The translations under genes and the position numbers were made by a program. The notes below the pieces were generated by a model. The model had not been told where the DNA came from, did no database searches, and worked only from the letters and a program-made list of their open reading frames with translations. Below, piece after piece: positions 30,718 to 38,954 of a stretch of 64,000 nucleotides of DNA; the first letter of the stretch is position 1, and each line of letters opens with the position of its first letter. This DNA is from JAFAFN01 sp963707555 (GTDB lineage Bacteria > Actinomycetota > Acidimicrobiia > Acidimicrobiales > Microtrichaceae), in contig CAVPQM010000004.1 of NCBI GenBank assembly GCA_963707555.1, forward strand, positions 248,001 through 312,000, written 5' to 3'.

Positions 30718-31014
30718 ATGGGACGTGGAGCGGGCATGCGTCGCCCTGCCGTCGTCATCACCGCGCAGCGAATCCTGGACGCGAGGCCATCGGTCATCCA
30801 GGTCGTGCCACGGACGAGCACACTTCGCTCGTTTCACTCCGAGGTCGTGATCGAGCCCGACTCGACCAACGGCCTCGAGGCGGAACGATCCGCCAACGGC
30901 AAGCGCCGGCCCGAGCTGTTCGAGGGCGCCCGAACACCCGGCCGGGGCGCCGCGCTGGCGACGGCGAGAACCGCTCCGGTACCCCGACTCGTTGCGGTCG
31001 ATGCGGGCCTCTGA
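30718..31014 (+). pseudogene. MazF-like remnant lacking the N-terminal strand
   Basis: From about codon 7 the frame reads RRPAVVITAQRILDARPSVIQVVPRTSTLRSFHSEVVIEPDSTNGLEA (in pieces). This is a clear MazF-type core distinct from the adjacent toxin. The RGxxWxVDL start is missing, and after NGLEA the sequence loses similarity and is rich in Arg and Ala. Either an old second toxin that has decayed or a gene with uncorrected shifts. No antitoxin frame lies before it. Confidence 0.5.
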
Positions 31015-31027
31015 CAGCCTCGACTCC

Positions 31028-31933
31028 ATGATCGACGATCGGACCGTCAGCGATCGGGCCCGTGTGCTGGGAGCAGTGCTCGAGCCCGTCGCAGGGCAGG
31101 TCTACTTCTCGCCGGAATGCCACTCGGCGTACGAGGAGCTCGGGTTCTCGCCGAGCCCGACCCTCGTCGCCGGGGTGGCGATGCCGGACGGGATCGCCTA
31201 CTTCACGAGTCGTGGCTCCCTGCTCGGCCAGGCGCCCGGAGCGGTCGTCGCGTCGGCGTTCGGTGTGTTCAATCCTGCAGTCGTGGTGCCCTGTGTCGAA
31301 CAGGGTTGGGCCTTGACGGATGCTGCGACGATCTGCGAGGCCCGCACCGAGGGTGCGGTGGCGCAGCTGCGCCGAGTCCTCGGCGAGCGTCCCGACGGTT
31401 TGGAGCGTGCGGTCGAACTGCTGACGCAGGCGAACGAGCCGCTGCGACCCGAAGGTCGCGCCCTGTTCGCCGGCGTCCTCGCGCAGGGACTTCCGGGAGA
31501 ACCGCTTGCCGACATGTGGCGGTTGGCCGATCGGTTGCGCGAGTACCGCGGCGACGTGCACATCGGAGCGTGGACCGGCGCCGGTCTCGACGCCACCGAG
31601 GTCGGATTGCTCACCGAGCTGTACTGGGGTCTGCCGATGCGGAGCTACATCCGCACCCGTGCGTGGAGCGAGGACGACCTCGACGGGGCCGAGGCCCGCC
31701 TGATCGAGCGTGGCCTCGTCGCCGACGGAGCCTTCACCGAAGAGGGGCGCAGCGTGCGCGAACGGATAGAGGTCGCGACCGACCGTGGCTGCCGGCCGAT
31801 CCTCGAGGCACTGGGGAACGACCTCGACGAGCTGGTCTCGATCCTGGAGCCGTGGGGCCAGCGGGTCCGTGACGCCGGTGGTTATCCGCGCAGCGGCCCA
31901 CTCGATCTCGCCAGGAGCACGCCCGAGCGCTGA
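31028..31933 (+). CDS. SCO6745-family protein
   Basis: 301-residue protein typical of actinobacteria. The N-terminal segment QVYFSPECHSAYEELGFSPSP, the block VVASAFGVFNPAVVVPCVEQGWALTDA and a C-terminal winged-helix-like half (GAEARLIERGLVADGAFTEEGR) match the SCO6745 family, annotated as containing a helix-turn-helix. Its role is unknown; the winged helix suggests DNA binding. I chose ATG 31028 over an upstream TTG because the family starts here. It is convergent with the CocE-type hydrolase, 15 bases apart, with no visible terminator. Confidence 0.75.
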   Translation: MIDDRTVSDRARVLGAVLEPVAGQVYFSPECHSAYEELGFSPSPTLVAGVAMPDGIAYFTSRGSLLGQAPGAVVASAFGVFNPAVVVPCVEQGWALTDAATICEARTEGAVAQLRRVLGERPDGLERAVELLTQANEPLRPEGRALFAGVLAQGLPGEPLADMWRLADRLREYRGDVHIGAWTGAGLDATEVGLLTELYWGLPMRSYIRTRAWSEDDLDGAEARLIERGLVADGAFTEEGRSVRERIEVATDRGCRPILEALGNDLDELVSILEPWGQRVRDAGGYPRSGPLDLARSTPER

Positions 31934-31948
31934 GCATCTGCCCACCCC

Positions 31949-33850
31949 TCAGCCGGGCATGACCGTCAGGTCGACGAAGGACGGCGAGTCGGCGGAGTGG
32001 CCGATCCGGTAGCTGCCACCCCACAGGTTCGCCATGTCGGCGAGCGGGATCAGATGCGGGGTGTCCGACGTGGCGACCCTGATCCGGAGTCGGTGTCCCG
32101 CAGGGATCGTCGCGAACGCCGGGCGGATCTCGATGTGCTGCCGCACGGCCTCGCCGATCGGCATGGGCTCGATCGAGCCGGGTGTGAGCGGCAGGTACGG
32201 CCTGAGGTAGCCGGTCGGTCCCGCGCCGCTCGCGCTGCTCGGCCAGGACCGCTCGACGTCGAGCGCGCGCAGGCTGCCGAGCTGCGCGCCGCCGGTGAGG
32301 TCGCTCGAGGTGCCGTCCGGTGCGACGTCCTCGACGGTGACGGCGAGCAACGAGTCGGGTGTGCTCGACGTCAGCGACACCGACAGCCCGATCGGACCGG
32401 CGAGCCGGAGCGGCTCGCCGAGCGCCTCGCTGGTGAACGACACCGCACCCAGCTCGATCGGCGTACGACGGTGCACGTTGGGGCAGTCCTTCTCGAACAA
32501 CCCGGCCGAGAACTGCACCGTCGACTGCGAGCACAGCGCACCGAACCCGGTGAACACGAGCTCGGTCGGCGACTCCGCTCCGGCGGGCCCGTCGACGGTC
32601 AACGTGCCATCACTGCGCAGCCAGCGTCGGTCCACCTCGGTCGACTCCGCCGGGTAGTTGGCGACCCGGTACTCGTCGCCGCCGGGCTCGATCACATGCA
32701 CCGGTCGGGGTTCGCTGCCGACGCCGTTGTCGATGTCCTTGAGCCACCGGTCGAACCAGCGCAGCTGCGTCGCGGTGAAGTCGGTGCCGCTGCCCAGGTT
32801 GCCGTGGTGCCACGGCCCGAAGGTCAGCTGGTACCGAGCGTCGACCGACTGGTCGGATGTCATCGGCGCGTCGACCGGGCGGCCGGCCGCGGCGTTCTGG
32901 AGGCCGCTGTAGAGCAGCGGCACCCCGCGTTGGAACACGTCGTAGAGGCCGCCGACCAGGTGCACCGCCACGCCGTTGTCGACGATGCGGTCGAGCAGGT
33001 CCGCCGGTCGTCGCTGCGCCCAGAACTCGCCGTCGTAGCGACGTTCGCCGTTGGTGAACATGTGCTCCGCCATCACGCCCTCGAAGCGGGACATCTGCTC
33101 CAGGTTCGCGAGGGCCAGCTCGAGCGCGGCCGTTGGATCATCCGCGCGCTCGGTGAACGGCGTCGTGGAACGGGTGACGCCGTAGCCGAAGAGCAGGCCG
33201 AGCGGCGAGAGCACGTTGAGCGCACCGCCGCTGACGAACAGGTCGCGGTACGGGTCGGCCGTCGCGGAGATCGGGAAGATCGCCTTCAACGGCGAGCCGG
33301 GCCCGACGTGCGCGGCGGTGAACAACTGCACGATCGCCAGGTACGACACGCCGAGCATGCCGACCTTCCCGTTCGACCGGGGCAGCTCGGCGGCCCAGTC
33401 GACGACCTGCGCGCCGGCGGTCGCTTCGGCGGGGTCGAACAGGTCGAACCGACCGGTGGACCCGCCCGTGCCGGGCACGTCGACCACGGCGCCCAGGTAG
33501 CCGTGGCGCACCAGGTCGAGGTTGACCCCGTTGCCGCCGGGCATGTCGCCCTCGACGGAGCCCGACTTGCCGTACGGGGTGAAGCCCACGATCACCGGGA
33601 ACGGTCCCTCAGCGGGCTCGCCGGTCTCCGGGTCGACGGGGGAGTACACGTCCGCGCGCAGCTCACGGCCGTCGTCGAGGCGGATCACCAGGTTCCGCTG
33701 CAGGGCGACCGAGTAGGGGAACCCGTCGGACGGTCCGGGGTCGAACGGTGGCGGTGTGCAGGCGGCGAGCAGGGCGACGACGACCGTGACGAGCAGCGCG
33801 CCGACGAGCGGCCGTCGACCGAAGCGAGTGGTGACGAGTCCTGGTCGCAT
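31949..33850 (-). CDS. CocE/NonD-family lipoprotein hydrolase (X-Pro dipeptidyl-peptidase S15-like)
   Basis: Secreted alpha/beta hydrolase of 633 residues. The signal peptide is lipoprotein type: twin Arg-containing n-region, LLVTVVVALLAA and lipobox Cys 31. The hydrolase domain has the nucleophile elbow GMLGVSYLAI (Ser 169), Asp in GGLYDVFQRG and His in FGPWHHGNLG. The C-terminal third is the jelly-roll X-Pro_DPP_C domain. Relatives cleave esters or N-terminal Xaa-Pro; the substrate here is unknown. Start ATG 33850 has GGGGGA before it. An 18-base palindrome lies 14 bases upstream, between this gene and the AlkB-type gene. Confidence 0.85.
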   Translation of the reverse strand: MRPGLVTTRFGRRPLVGALLVTVVVALLAACTPPPFDPGPSDGFPYSVALQRNLVIRLDDGRELRADVYSPVDPETGEPAEGPFPVIVGFTPYGKSGSVEGDMPGGNGVNLDLVRHGYLGAVVDVPGTGGSTGRFDLFDPAEATAGAQVVDWAAELPRSNGKVGMLGVSYLAIVQLFTAAHVGPGSPLKAIFPISATADPYRDLFVSGGALNVLSPLGLLFGYGVTRSTTPFTERADDPTAALELALANLEQMSRFEGVMAEHMFTNGERRYDGEFWAQRRPADLLDRIVDNGVAVHLVGGLYDVFQRGVPLLYSGLQNAAAGRPVDAPMTSDQSVDARYQLTFGPWHHGNLGSGTDFTATQLRWFDRWLKDIDNGVGSEPRPVHVIEPGGDEYRVANYPAESTEVDRRWLRSDGTLTVDGPAGAESPTELVFTGFGALCSQSTVQFSAGLFEKDCPNVHRRTPIELGAVSFTSEALGEPLRLAGPIGLSVSLTSSTPDSLLAVTVEDVAPDGTSSDLTGGAQLGSLRALDVERSWPSSASGAGPTGYLRPYLPLTPGSIEPMPIGEAVRQHIEIRPAFATIPAGHRLRIRVATSDTPHLIPLADMANLWGGSYRIGHSADSPSFVDLTVMPG

Positions 33851-33863
33851 CGTTCCCCCATCT

Positions 33864-33881
33864 ACGAACATGGATGTTCGT
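33864..33881. promoter_or_regulatory. Palindrome ACGAACAT-N2-ATGTTCGT, candidate operator
   Basis: Perfect 8-base arms around GG, just upstream of the hydrolase start in the divergent region shared with the AlkB-type gene. It resembles the actinobacterial SOS box (CGAAC-N4-GTTCG) but has a 6-base instead of a 4-base centre between CGAAC and GTTCG, so LexA binding is doubtful. Confidence 0.45.
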
Positions 33882-33956
33882 GGAGCGTAGCGAGGGCGGC
33901 GCCGCCGGCGCGTCGGATCGCGCGTCGCCCGCTCGGACCGGCCGCGGACAGCCCGG

Positions 33957-33962
33957 TACCGT
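33957..33962 (+). promoter_or_regulatory. -10 hexamer of the AlkB-type gene
   Basis: TACCGT ends 7 bases before GTG 33970; leaderless arrangement. Confidence 0.5.
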
Positions 33963-33969
33963 CGATGGG

Positions 33970-34677
33970 GTGAGCGACGACCGTGTGAGCGACAGGCCCG
34001 AGCTCGAGATCGATCGGTCCGCACCGGTGACGAGGACGCCGCTGGGCGACGGCAGCTCCTGGGTGGACCTGCGGCCGGGGTTCGCCCGTGATCCCGAGGG
34101 TCTGCTCGACCACGTGCTCACCACGACGGACTGGTACGCGAGCGACGTGTGGCGCTTCGACCGCTACGTCGAGGAGCGACGGCTCGGTGCGATGATCCGG
34201 GCCGACTCCCACACGACGTTGCGCCAGACCGGCATGCACCTGGAGTCGGCCTACCGGGTGCGCTTCAGCGGCGTCGCCGCGATCCACTACCGCGACGGCG
34301 AGGACTTCCAGGGGCTGCACTCGGACCGCCAGATGCGCTGGCTCGACGAGACGATGATCGCGATCCTCGTGGTCGGTGAGCGACGGCCGTTCCGCCTTCG
34401 GCCGCGCCGGTCCTGGACCGATCCCGACGCACGCGCCGACAGCTCCGAGGACATCGTGCTGCACCCCGGCCACGGTGACCTGCTGGTGATGGGCGGACGG
34501 TGCCAGCGCGACTGGCTGCACGCGGTCCCTGCGCATGCGACGTCGAACCCGCGGGTGTCGCTGACGTGGCGGTGGACGTCGCGGCGCGGCCGGCCCGACA
34601 CCGGTCCGGGGTACTACGACGGCAAGCACTACTCCGACGGCCCACGCGTCGCGGGCTCACGTCGTCGCCGCGTCTGA
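33970..34677 (+). CDS. AlkB-type 2-oxoglutarate/Fe(II)-dependent dioxygenase
   Basis: 235-residue member of the AlkB family, which removes alkyl groups from DNA or RNA bases by oxidation. The iron ligands are readable: His 117 and Asp 119 in LHSDRQMRWLDE, and His 184 in RDWLHAVP. The 2-oxoglutarate and base-flip motif is RVSLTWR (Arg 195 to Arg 201), matching R-x-N/S-x-T-x-R. A Gly- and Arg-rich basic tail follows. Start is GTG 33970. Its 3' end overlaps that of the convergent ion channel gene by 21 bases. Whether it is a repair enzyme or acts on another substrate is open. Confidence 0.85.
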   Translation: MSDDRVSDRPELEIDRSAPVTRTPLGDGSSWVDLRPGFARDPEGLLDHVLTTTDWYASDVWRFDRYVEERRLGAMIRADSHTTLRQTGMHLESAYRVRFSGVAAIHYRDGEDFQGLHSDRQMRWLDETMIAILVVGERRPFRLRPRRSWTDPDARADSSEDIVLHPGHGDLLVMGGRCQRDWLHAVPAHATSNPRVSLTWRWTSRRGRPDTGPGYYDGKHYSDGPRVAGSRRRRV

Positions 34678-35493
34678 CCGCCCCTCGTCGACGACGGCGC
34701 TCGATGCGGCCGCAGTGTGCTCCTCGTCCTCGACGATGTGGTCGAGCAGACGCGACAGACGCAGGCGTTCGGCGTGGCTCATCGTCGGCCACTCCGCCAG
34801 GCGCTGGCGCACGTAGCGGACGTCGGTGGGCAGCCGTTCGTCACCGAGGGTCGTGAAGTAGGTGGCGATCGAGCCGGTGATCATGCCGAGCGTGCCGATG
34901 CCCGCGACCATGAGCACCACGGCGATCAGCCGGCCCGGCGCGTCGACGGGTGCCAGGTCGCCGTAGCCCACGGTGGTGGTCGTCACCAGCGCCCACCACA
35001 TGCCGTCGCCCCAGGAGCCGATGCCGTCCTCGAGCAGCGCCACACCGGTGCCGCCGGCGATGATCAGCACCGACGTGAACACCAGCACGTAGCCCAGGCC
35101 GTTCTGACGCAGCACCCCACGAGTGGTCGGCCCGACGCGGTGCAGGAGCCGGAAGGCGCGCAGGAGGCGCACCAGCCGAAGCAACCGGATGGTGCGGAAC
35201 GGCCGGAACAGCTCGAAGGGGATGAGCGCGACCAGGTCGAGCCAGTTGCGGCGCGGGAACGTGCGCGGTTCGTGGTCGCGGCGCAGTCGGACGACGAAGT
35301 CGGCGACGAAGATCGCGTAGATCGACCAGTTGACGAGCGACGCCCACGGCCCGGTGACGAACAGGGTCGCGACGGTGACGACCGCCAGCAGCCCGAGCAG
35401 GAGCTCGTAGGCGAGCTCCCAGCCGCTCGGGCCGCCCCGCTCGGGCGGATCGGCCGGCTCGGTCAGGCCGGCTGGCTCGGTCGGGTCGTCCAC
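34657..35493 (-). CDS. Voltage-gated-type potassium channel
   Basis: 278-residue ion channel with six helices. The voltage sensor S4 is RPFRTIRLLRLVRLLRAFRL (residues 97-116) with Arg every third or fourth position. The pore filter TTTTVGYGD is at residues 171-179, followed by S6 (LIAVVLMVAGIGTLGMITGSIA) and a short cytoplasmic tail. The N terminus has duplicated motifs TEPAG and TEPAD from a short tandem DNA repeat. Potassium selectivity follows from VGYGD. Gating by voltage is inferred from S4. Followed closely on the same strand by nothing; convergent with the AlkB-type gene. Confidence 0.9.
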   Translation of the reverse strand: MDDPTEPAGLTEPADPPERGGPSGWELAYELLLGLLAVVTVATLFVTGPWASLVNWSIYAIFVADFVVRLRRDHEPRTFPRRNWLDLVALIPFELFRPFRTIRLLRLVRLLRAFRLLHRVGPTTRGVLRQNGLGYVLVFTSVLIIAGGTGVALLEDGIGSWGDGMWWALVTTTTVGYGDLAPVDAPGRLIAVVLMVAGIGTLGMITGSIATYFTTLGDERLPTDVRYVRQRLAEWPTMSHAERLRLSRLLDHIVEDEEHTAAASSAVVDEGRSDAATT

Positions 35494-35501
35494 CCGTGCG
35501 C

Positions 35502-35999
35502 TCAGATGAACTCGGCGGTGCTGCCGCCGAGCGGGATGGGGTCCATGCCCAGCTTGCGGTGGTCCCAGGAGCGGACCCGGTCCACGTCGAGGCGCACCGC
35601 GATGCGCTTCTGCAGCATGAACTCGACGAGCGGCTTCACGTCCTCGGTGTACGGGCCGTTGTAGCGCTCCCAGACGCTGACGCCGACCTTCCAGAGGTCG
35701 TCGGGGTCCTCGGAGATGACGGCGGTCCCCTCGAACGACACGCCGCGCAGGGTGTCGTAGGTGTGGCCGTCCTCGACCATGAAGGTCAGTCGCGGGTCAC
35801 GACGCAGGTTGACCGCCTTCTGCGACCGGCCCTTGGTCTCGAACCAGATCTGCCCGTCGACGACGGCGTACCACATGGCGACCAGGTGCGGCAGGCCCGT
35901 CGGCCCGATGGTGGCGACGGTCGCGGAGCGCTGACGCTCGAGGTAGGTCGAGATCTCATCGTCGCTCATCGTGATCTGCGAACGCTGGTTGGTGCCCAT
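35502..35999 (-). CDS. PPOX-class F420-dependent flavin/deazaflavin reductase
   Basis: 165-residue split-barrel protein of the pyridoxamine 5'-phosphate oxidase fold. SATVATIGPTGLPHLVAMWYAVVDGQIWFETKGRSQKAVNLRRDPRLTFMVEDG (in pieces) has the features of actinobacterial F420-binding FDOR-B proteins. These reduce quinones, biliverdin or other ligands with reduced F420. It precedes the K+ channel by 8 bases on the same strand, so they may be one operon. Three direct repeats lie in its promoter region. The start ATG 35999 follows CCGGGGGTC. Confidence 0.82.
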   Translation of the reverse strand: MGTNQRSQITMSDDEISTYLERQRSATVATIGPTGLPHLVAMWYAVVDGQIWFETKGRSQKAVNLRRDPRLTFMVEDGHTYDTLRGVSFEGTAVISEDPDDLWKVGVSVWERYNGPYTEDVKPLVEFMLQKRIAVRLDVDRVRSWDHRKLGMDPIPLGGSTAEFI

Positions 36000-36020
36000 G
36001 TGTGACCCCCGGAGAGTGGT

Positions 36021-36068
36021 TGACGGCAGAGTGTGGTCCGTACCGGCAGCGGTGCTGCGTACCGGCAG
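36021..36068 (-). promoter_or_regulatory. Three direct repeats of (T)ACCGGCAG before the PPOX gene
   Basis: TGACGGCAG (36021), TACCGGCAG (36041) and TACCGGCAG (36060) recur every 19-20 bases, two helical turns, between the pilin operon end and the PPOX start. A candidate site for a regulator binding on one face of the helix. Confidence 0.35.
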
Positions 36069-36108
36069 AGTCTGGCCGATCGCTGTCCCGTCGGTCGCGC
36101 TCGCGCCG

Positions 36109-37155
36109 TCAGCGAGTGCTGCAGAACCCGAAGCCGGTAGTGCCCCAGGCGTTGATCGTCCTGTTCCAGTCGGCGCCACGTACCCGCAGCGTGTCGCCGG
36201 AGCGGGTGTACTCGCCGTTCCAGAACGAGCTGATCCGGCCCTCGATGGGCGTGTCCACGATCCAGGTGAGCGTCGACGACGTCGGGTTGGTGACGGTGAC
36301 CTCTGCGCAGTACCCGTCGTTCCAGTCCGACGTGATGCGCATCGTCCAGGTCGCGGCCGACGGTGCGCTGGGTACCGTCGTCGTCGGCTCCACCGTCGTG
36401 GTCGTGGTGGTCGGCTTGACCGTGGTGGTCGTCGACGTCGTGGTGGTCGGCTTCACCGTGGTGGTCGTGGTGGGCTTCACGGTGGTGGTCGTGGTCGTCG
36501 GCGGCACGTAGGGGCGCTCCGGGGTCACCGACCAGTCGTCGATCACGACCGCTGACCCGTTGCCGCGGACGTCGCTCACCCTGATCCGAGCGGTGCCCGC
36601 GGCGCGCATCGAGCCGTCGGGCAGGGTCATCACCGCGTCGAGCACCACGGTGCGGACCGACTGCTTCACCGCGAGCCCAGCCGCGTCGTCCGGCGCAGAT
36701 GACTCGTTCGGGGCCGGCGTGGGGACCGTCGGGCCCGGCTGCTCGGCGGCCATGTCGATGTCGGCGATCCGGCCCGAGCTCCCGGCGTCGTCGAGGCATC
36801 GGGCGGTGACGGTGACCAGGATTCCGTGATCGTCGCGGTAGTGCAGCCCGTCGGAACCCTCGGCCCCGATGGGTTCCACACAGGACTCGTCGTCGAGCCC
36901 CGTCGCAGCGCCGATGAGCGCGTCTGGGTCCCCGATGACCTGGGTCACCGCGGTCTCCATCGCAGCGTCGATCGCCCGGAACTGCGCTGCGGTCGCCGCC
37001 TGGGTCGACGCGATGCGCGAGCTCGTCATCGTCATGTTGAGCAGCGCGACCATGGTCACGCCGCTGACGCCCACCCAGATCGCGAGCCCGGCCATGAGCG
37101 CGAAGCCGCCCTGCCCGCGGTGCTCGAGACGATCGGTGAGCAGGCGGCGCATCAT
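36109..37155 (-). CDS. PilX-like pilus protein with Thr-rich stalk and C-terminal family 2 carbohydrate-binding module
   Basis: 348 residues. The N terminus (RGQGGFALMAGLAIWVGVSGVTMVALL) is a PilX-type hydrophobic helix after a Gly, as in T4P minor pilins, but without Glu at +5. Residues about 40-210 form an extracellular domain. About 215-262 is a stalk of TTTTTVKP-type repeats. The last 85 residues match CBM2, with aromatic positions ATWTMRITSDW, TLTWIVD, SFWNGEYT and NAWGTTGFGF and a Cys pair. CBM2 binds cellulose or chitin. Last gene of the pilin operon; start ATG 37155 has GGAGGGG. Confidence 0.72.
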   Translation of the reverse strand: MMRRLLTDRLEHRGQGGFALMAGLAIWVGVSGVTMVALLNMTMTSSRIASTQAATAAQFRAIDAAMETAVTQVIGDPDALIGAATGLDDESCVEPIGAEGSDGLHYRDDHGILVTVTARCLDDAGSSGRIADIDMAAEQPGPTVPTPAPNESSAPDDAAGLAVKQSVRTVVLDAVMTLPDGSMRAAGTARIRVSDVRGNGSAVVIDDWSVTPERPYVPPTTTTTTVKPTTTTTVKPTTTTSTTTTVKPTTTTTTVEPTTTVPSAPSAATWTMRITSDWNDGYCAEVTVTNPTSSTLTWIVDTPIEGRISSFWNGEYTRSGDTLRVRGADWNRTINAWGTTGFGFCSTR

Positions 37156-37172
37156 GGTGCCCCTCCGAGCGG

Positions 37173-38954
37173 TCACGGTCGCACCGTGATCGACGCCGAC
37201 CACGGCCCCCAGTTGCCCGCCGCATCACGCGAACGAACCTGTGCGGTGTACGTCTCGCGTGCGGCCGTCAGGCCCCGGATCCGAAGGGTGGTGCCGGATT
37301 CCTGGGCGGTGACGACCGTCGAGCACCCGACGCACTGCAGGCGCACCTCGTAGCGGCGAGCGGCCTCGACGCGGTCCCAGGCGAACTCGGCGAAGCGCGT
37401 GCCCTGCTCGACCCCGCTGTTGGTCATGCGGAGGTTCGACGGCGCGGGCACCCCCGCGGGGGCGGTGACCGTGATCACCTGCGTGGCGGTCGCGGTGGCG
37501 CCGGCGTCGTCGGTCACCGTCAGCCGCACGGAGCGGTTGCCGGCGCCGGTGTAGGTCACCGAGGGCGGATCCGCCAGGGTCGAGGTCGTGCCGTTGCCGA
37601 GGTCCCACGAATAGCTCAGCGGCGGGTTGACCGCCATCGTCGACTCGTCGGTCACGACCGCGGCGAGGTCGACCGACAACGGCGACGCGCCCGAGGTCCG
37701 GTTGGCGGTGATCCGGGCCGTCGGCACCCGGTTGACGATGCGGAGCAGCGACACCGTCGACGCGGTCCCACCGTCGGTGTCGGTGACGGTCAAGGTGATC
37801 GGGTAGCCCTCGGGACGGAGTCGGTCGTAGGCCTTGGACGGCTCCGCGAGGTTCGAGGTCGTGCCGTCGCCGAAGTCCCAGGCCCACGCGACGATGCGCG
37901 CGCCACGGGACGCGTCCGCGTCGTCGTTGCTGCCCGCCGACGAGAACCGGACCAGCTCGCCCCGGAACGCCTGGGACCCGTTCGCGGGCGCTGCGATGAC
38001 GGCGACCGGCAGGCGGTTCGACGCGGTGATCGTGACCGAGGCGCGGGCGGCGCCGCCGAGCTCGTTGGTCGCGGTGAGCACGGCGACGAACTCGCCGGGG
38101 CGCGCGTAGGTGTGGGTCGGATGCGCCTCGGTCGACGTGGTCCCGTCGCCGAAGTCCCATCGGAGTGAGAGCTCACCGCCACGTGGGTCGACGGAGCCCA
38201 GCGAGGTGAAGCGCACCGTGAGCGGCGCGGGGCCGACCTGCGGGTCCGCGCCGACGACGACGTCGGGCAGCAGCTCGTCGGCGTCGAGGGCGGTGTCGCC
38301 ATCGGCCCGGACGGTGGCGCTCAGCACGACCTGGTCGATCTGGGGAGTGGTGACGCGGAGCTGCACCCGGCGACACGGGGCCGAGGCGGTGGTGGGGCGC
38401 TGCCCTGCTGCGCCGGCGAGCACCCCGGGCTCGTCGCCGCGGAGCAGGCTCCGGACCTGCTGGGGGTGGTTGGCATCGCAGGTCACGTCGGTGAGACTCG
38501 GGTTGACCGCATCGACGAGCGGGGTCGCCCCGACGCTGCCGCGCTGCTCGGTGTCGCAGACCCGGCGCCACAGGCCGGCGGCGGACTCCTCGGTGGGGGC
38601 GATCGAGTACACGATGCGTTGCTCGCCGCGGGTCAGGGTGAGCAGCGGGGTGCCGTCGGCCCCGCTGCCGTCGGCCCCGCTGCCGTCGCGCCGGTCGTCG
38701 CCCCGGCCGCAGTCACGGAGTTCGTCCCCCTCGACCACGGCGCGGTGGCCGGTCGCGACGTCGCGCAGGAAGTGGGCGCGCAACAGCCCGAGGGATGCGC
38801 CCGCGACGTTCCGCTCCCGCACCGCGACCTGTTGGTGCATGGCGAGCTGCGCCCACCCGAACATGGGCAGCACGAGCATGACGCTCAGGGCGAGCGCCAG
38901 CATCGTCTCGATCAACGTCATGCCGCGCTGCTCGCCGGTCGTGCGGCGCCTCAT
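37173..38954 (-). CDS. PilW-like type IV prepilin with three PKD domains and a fibronectin type III domain
   Basis: 593 residues. The prepilin leader MRRRTTGEQRG is followed by MTLIETMLALALSVMLVLP, with Gly at -1 and Glu at +5, a full prepilin peptidase site. After a pilin-type region come three PKD repeats: WDFGDGTTSTEAHPTHTYA (about 235-310), AWDFGDGTTSNLAEPSKAYD (about 312-405) and WDLGNGTTSTLADPPSVTY (about 408-495). A C-terminal Fn3 (NWGPWSASITVRP, about 500-593) closes it. Surface-exposed, likely near the pilus tip. It overlaps the pilV-like gene by ATGA. An internal 15-base tandem repeat gives GSGADGSGADG. Confidence 0.8.
   Translation of the reverse strand: MRRRTTGEQRGMTLIETMLALALSVMLVLPMFGWAQLAMHQQVAVRERNVAGASLGLLRAHFLRDVATGHRAVVEGDELRDCGRGDDRRDGSGADGSGADGTPLLTLTRGEQRIVYSIAPTEESAAGLWRRVCDTEQRGSVGATPLVDAVNPSLTDVTCDANHPQQVRSLLRGDEPGVLAGAAGQRPTTASAPCRRVQLRVTTPQIDQVVLSATVRADGDTALDADELLPDVVVGADPQVGPAPLTVRFTSLGSVDPRGGELSLRWDFGDGTTSTEAHPTHTYARPGEFVAVLTATNELGGAARASVTITASNRLPVAVIAAPANGSQAFRGELVRFSSAGSNDDADASRGARIVAWAWDFGDGTTSNLAEPSKAYDRLRPEGYPITLTVTDTDGGTASTVSLLRIVNRVPTARITANRTSGASPLSVDLAAVVTDESTMAVNPPLSYSWDLGNGTTSTLADPPSVTYTGAGNRSVRLTVTDDAGATATATQVITVTAPAGVPAPSNLRMTNSGVEQGTRFAEFAWDRVEAARRYEVRLQCVGCSTVVTAQESGTTLRIRGLTAARETYTAQVRSRDAAGNWGPWSASITVRP
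38651..38680 (-). repeat. 15-base tandem duplication within the pilW-like gene
   Basis: Two perfect copies of TGCCGTCGGCCCCGC, followed by a partial third, encode the repeated GSGAD of the protein. Confidence 0.85.

Noticed and set aside
33864..33881. LexA/SOS box next to the AlkB-type gene
   Set aside because: The centre between CGAAC and GTTCG is 6 bases rather than 4, so it does not meet the actinobacterial consensus; kept only as a palindrome.
36370..36510. Repeated TTTTTVKP-coding units in the pilin, considered as a CRISPR-like or mobile repeat
   Set aside because: The units are short, in frame, lack spacers of uniform length and encode a typical Thr/Pro-rich stalk.
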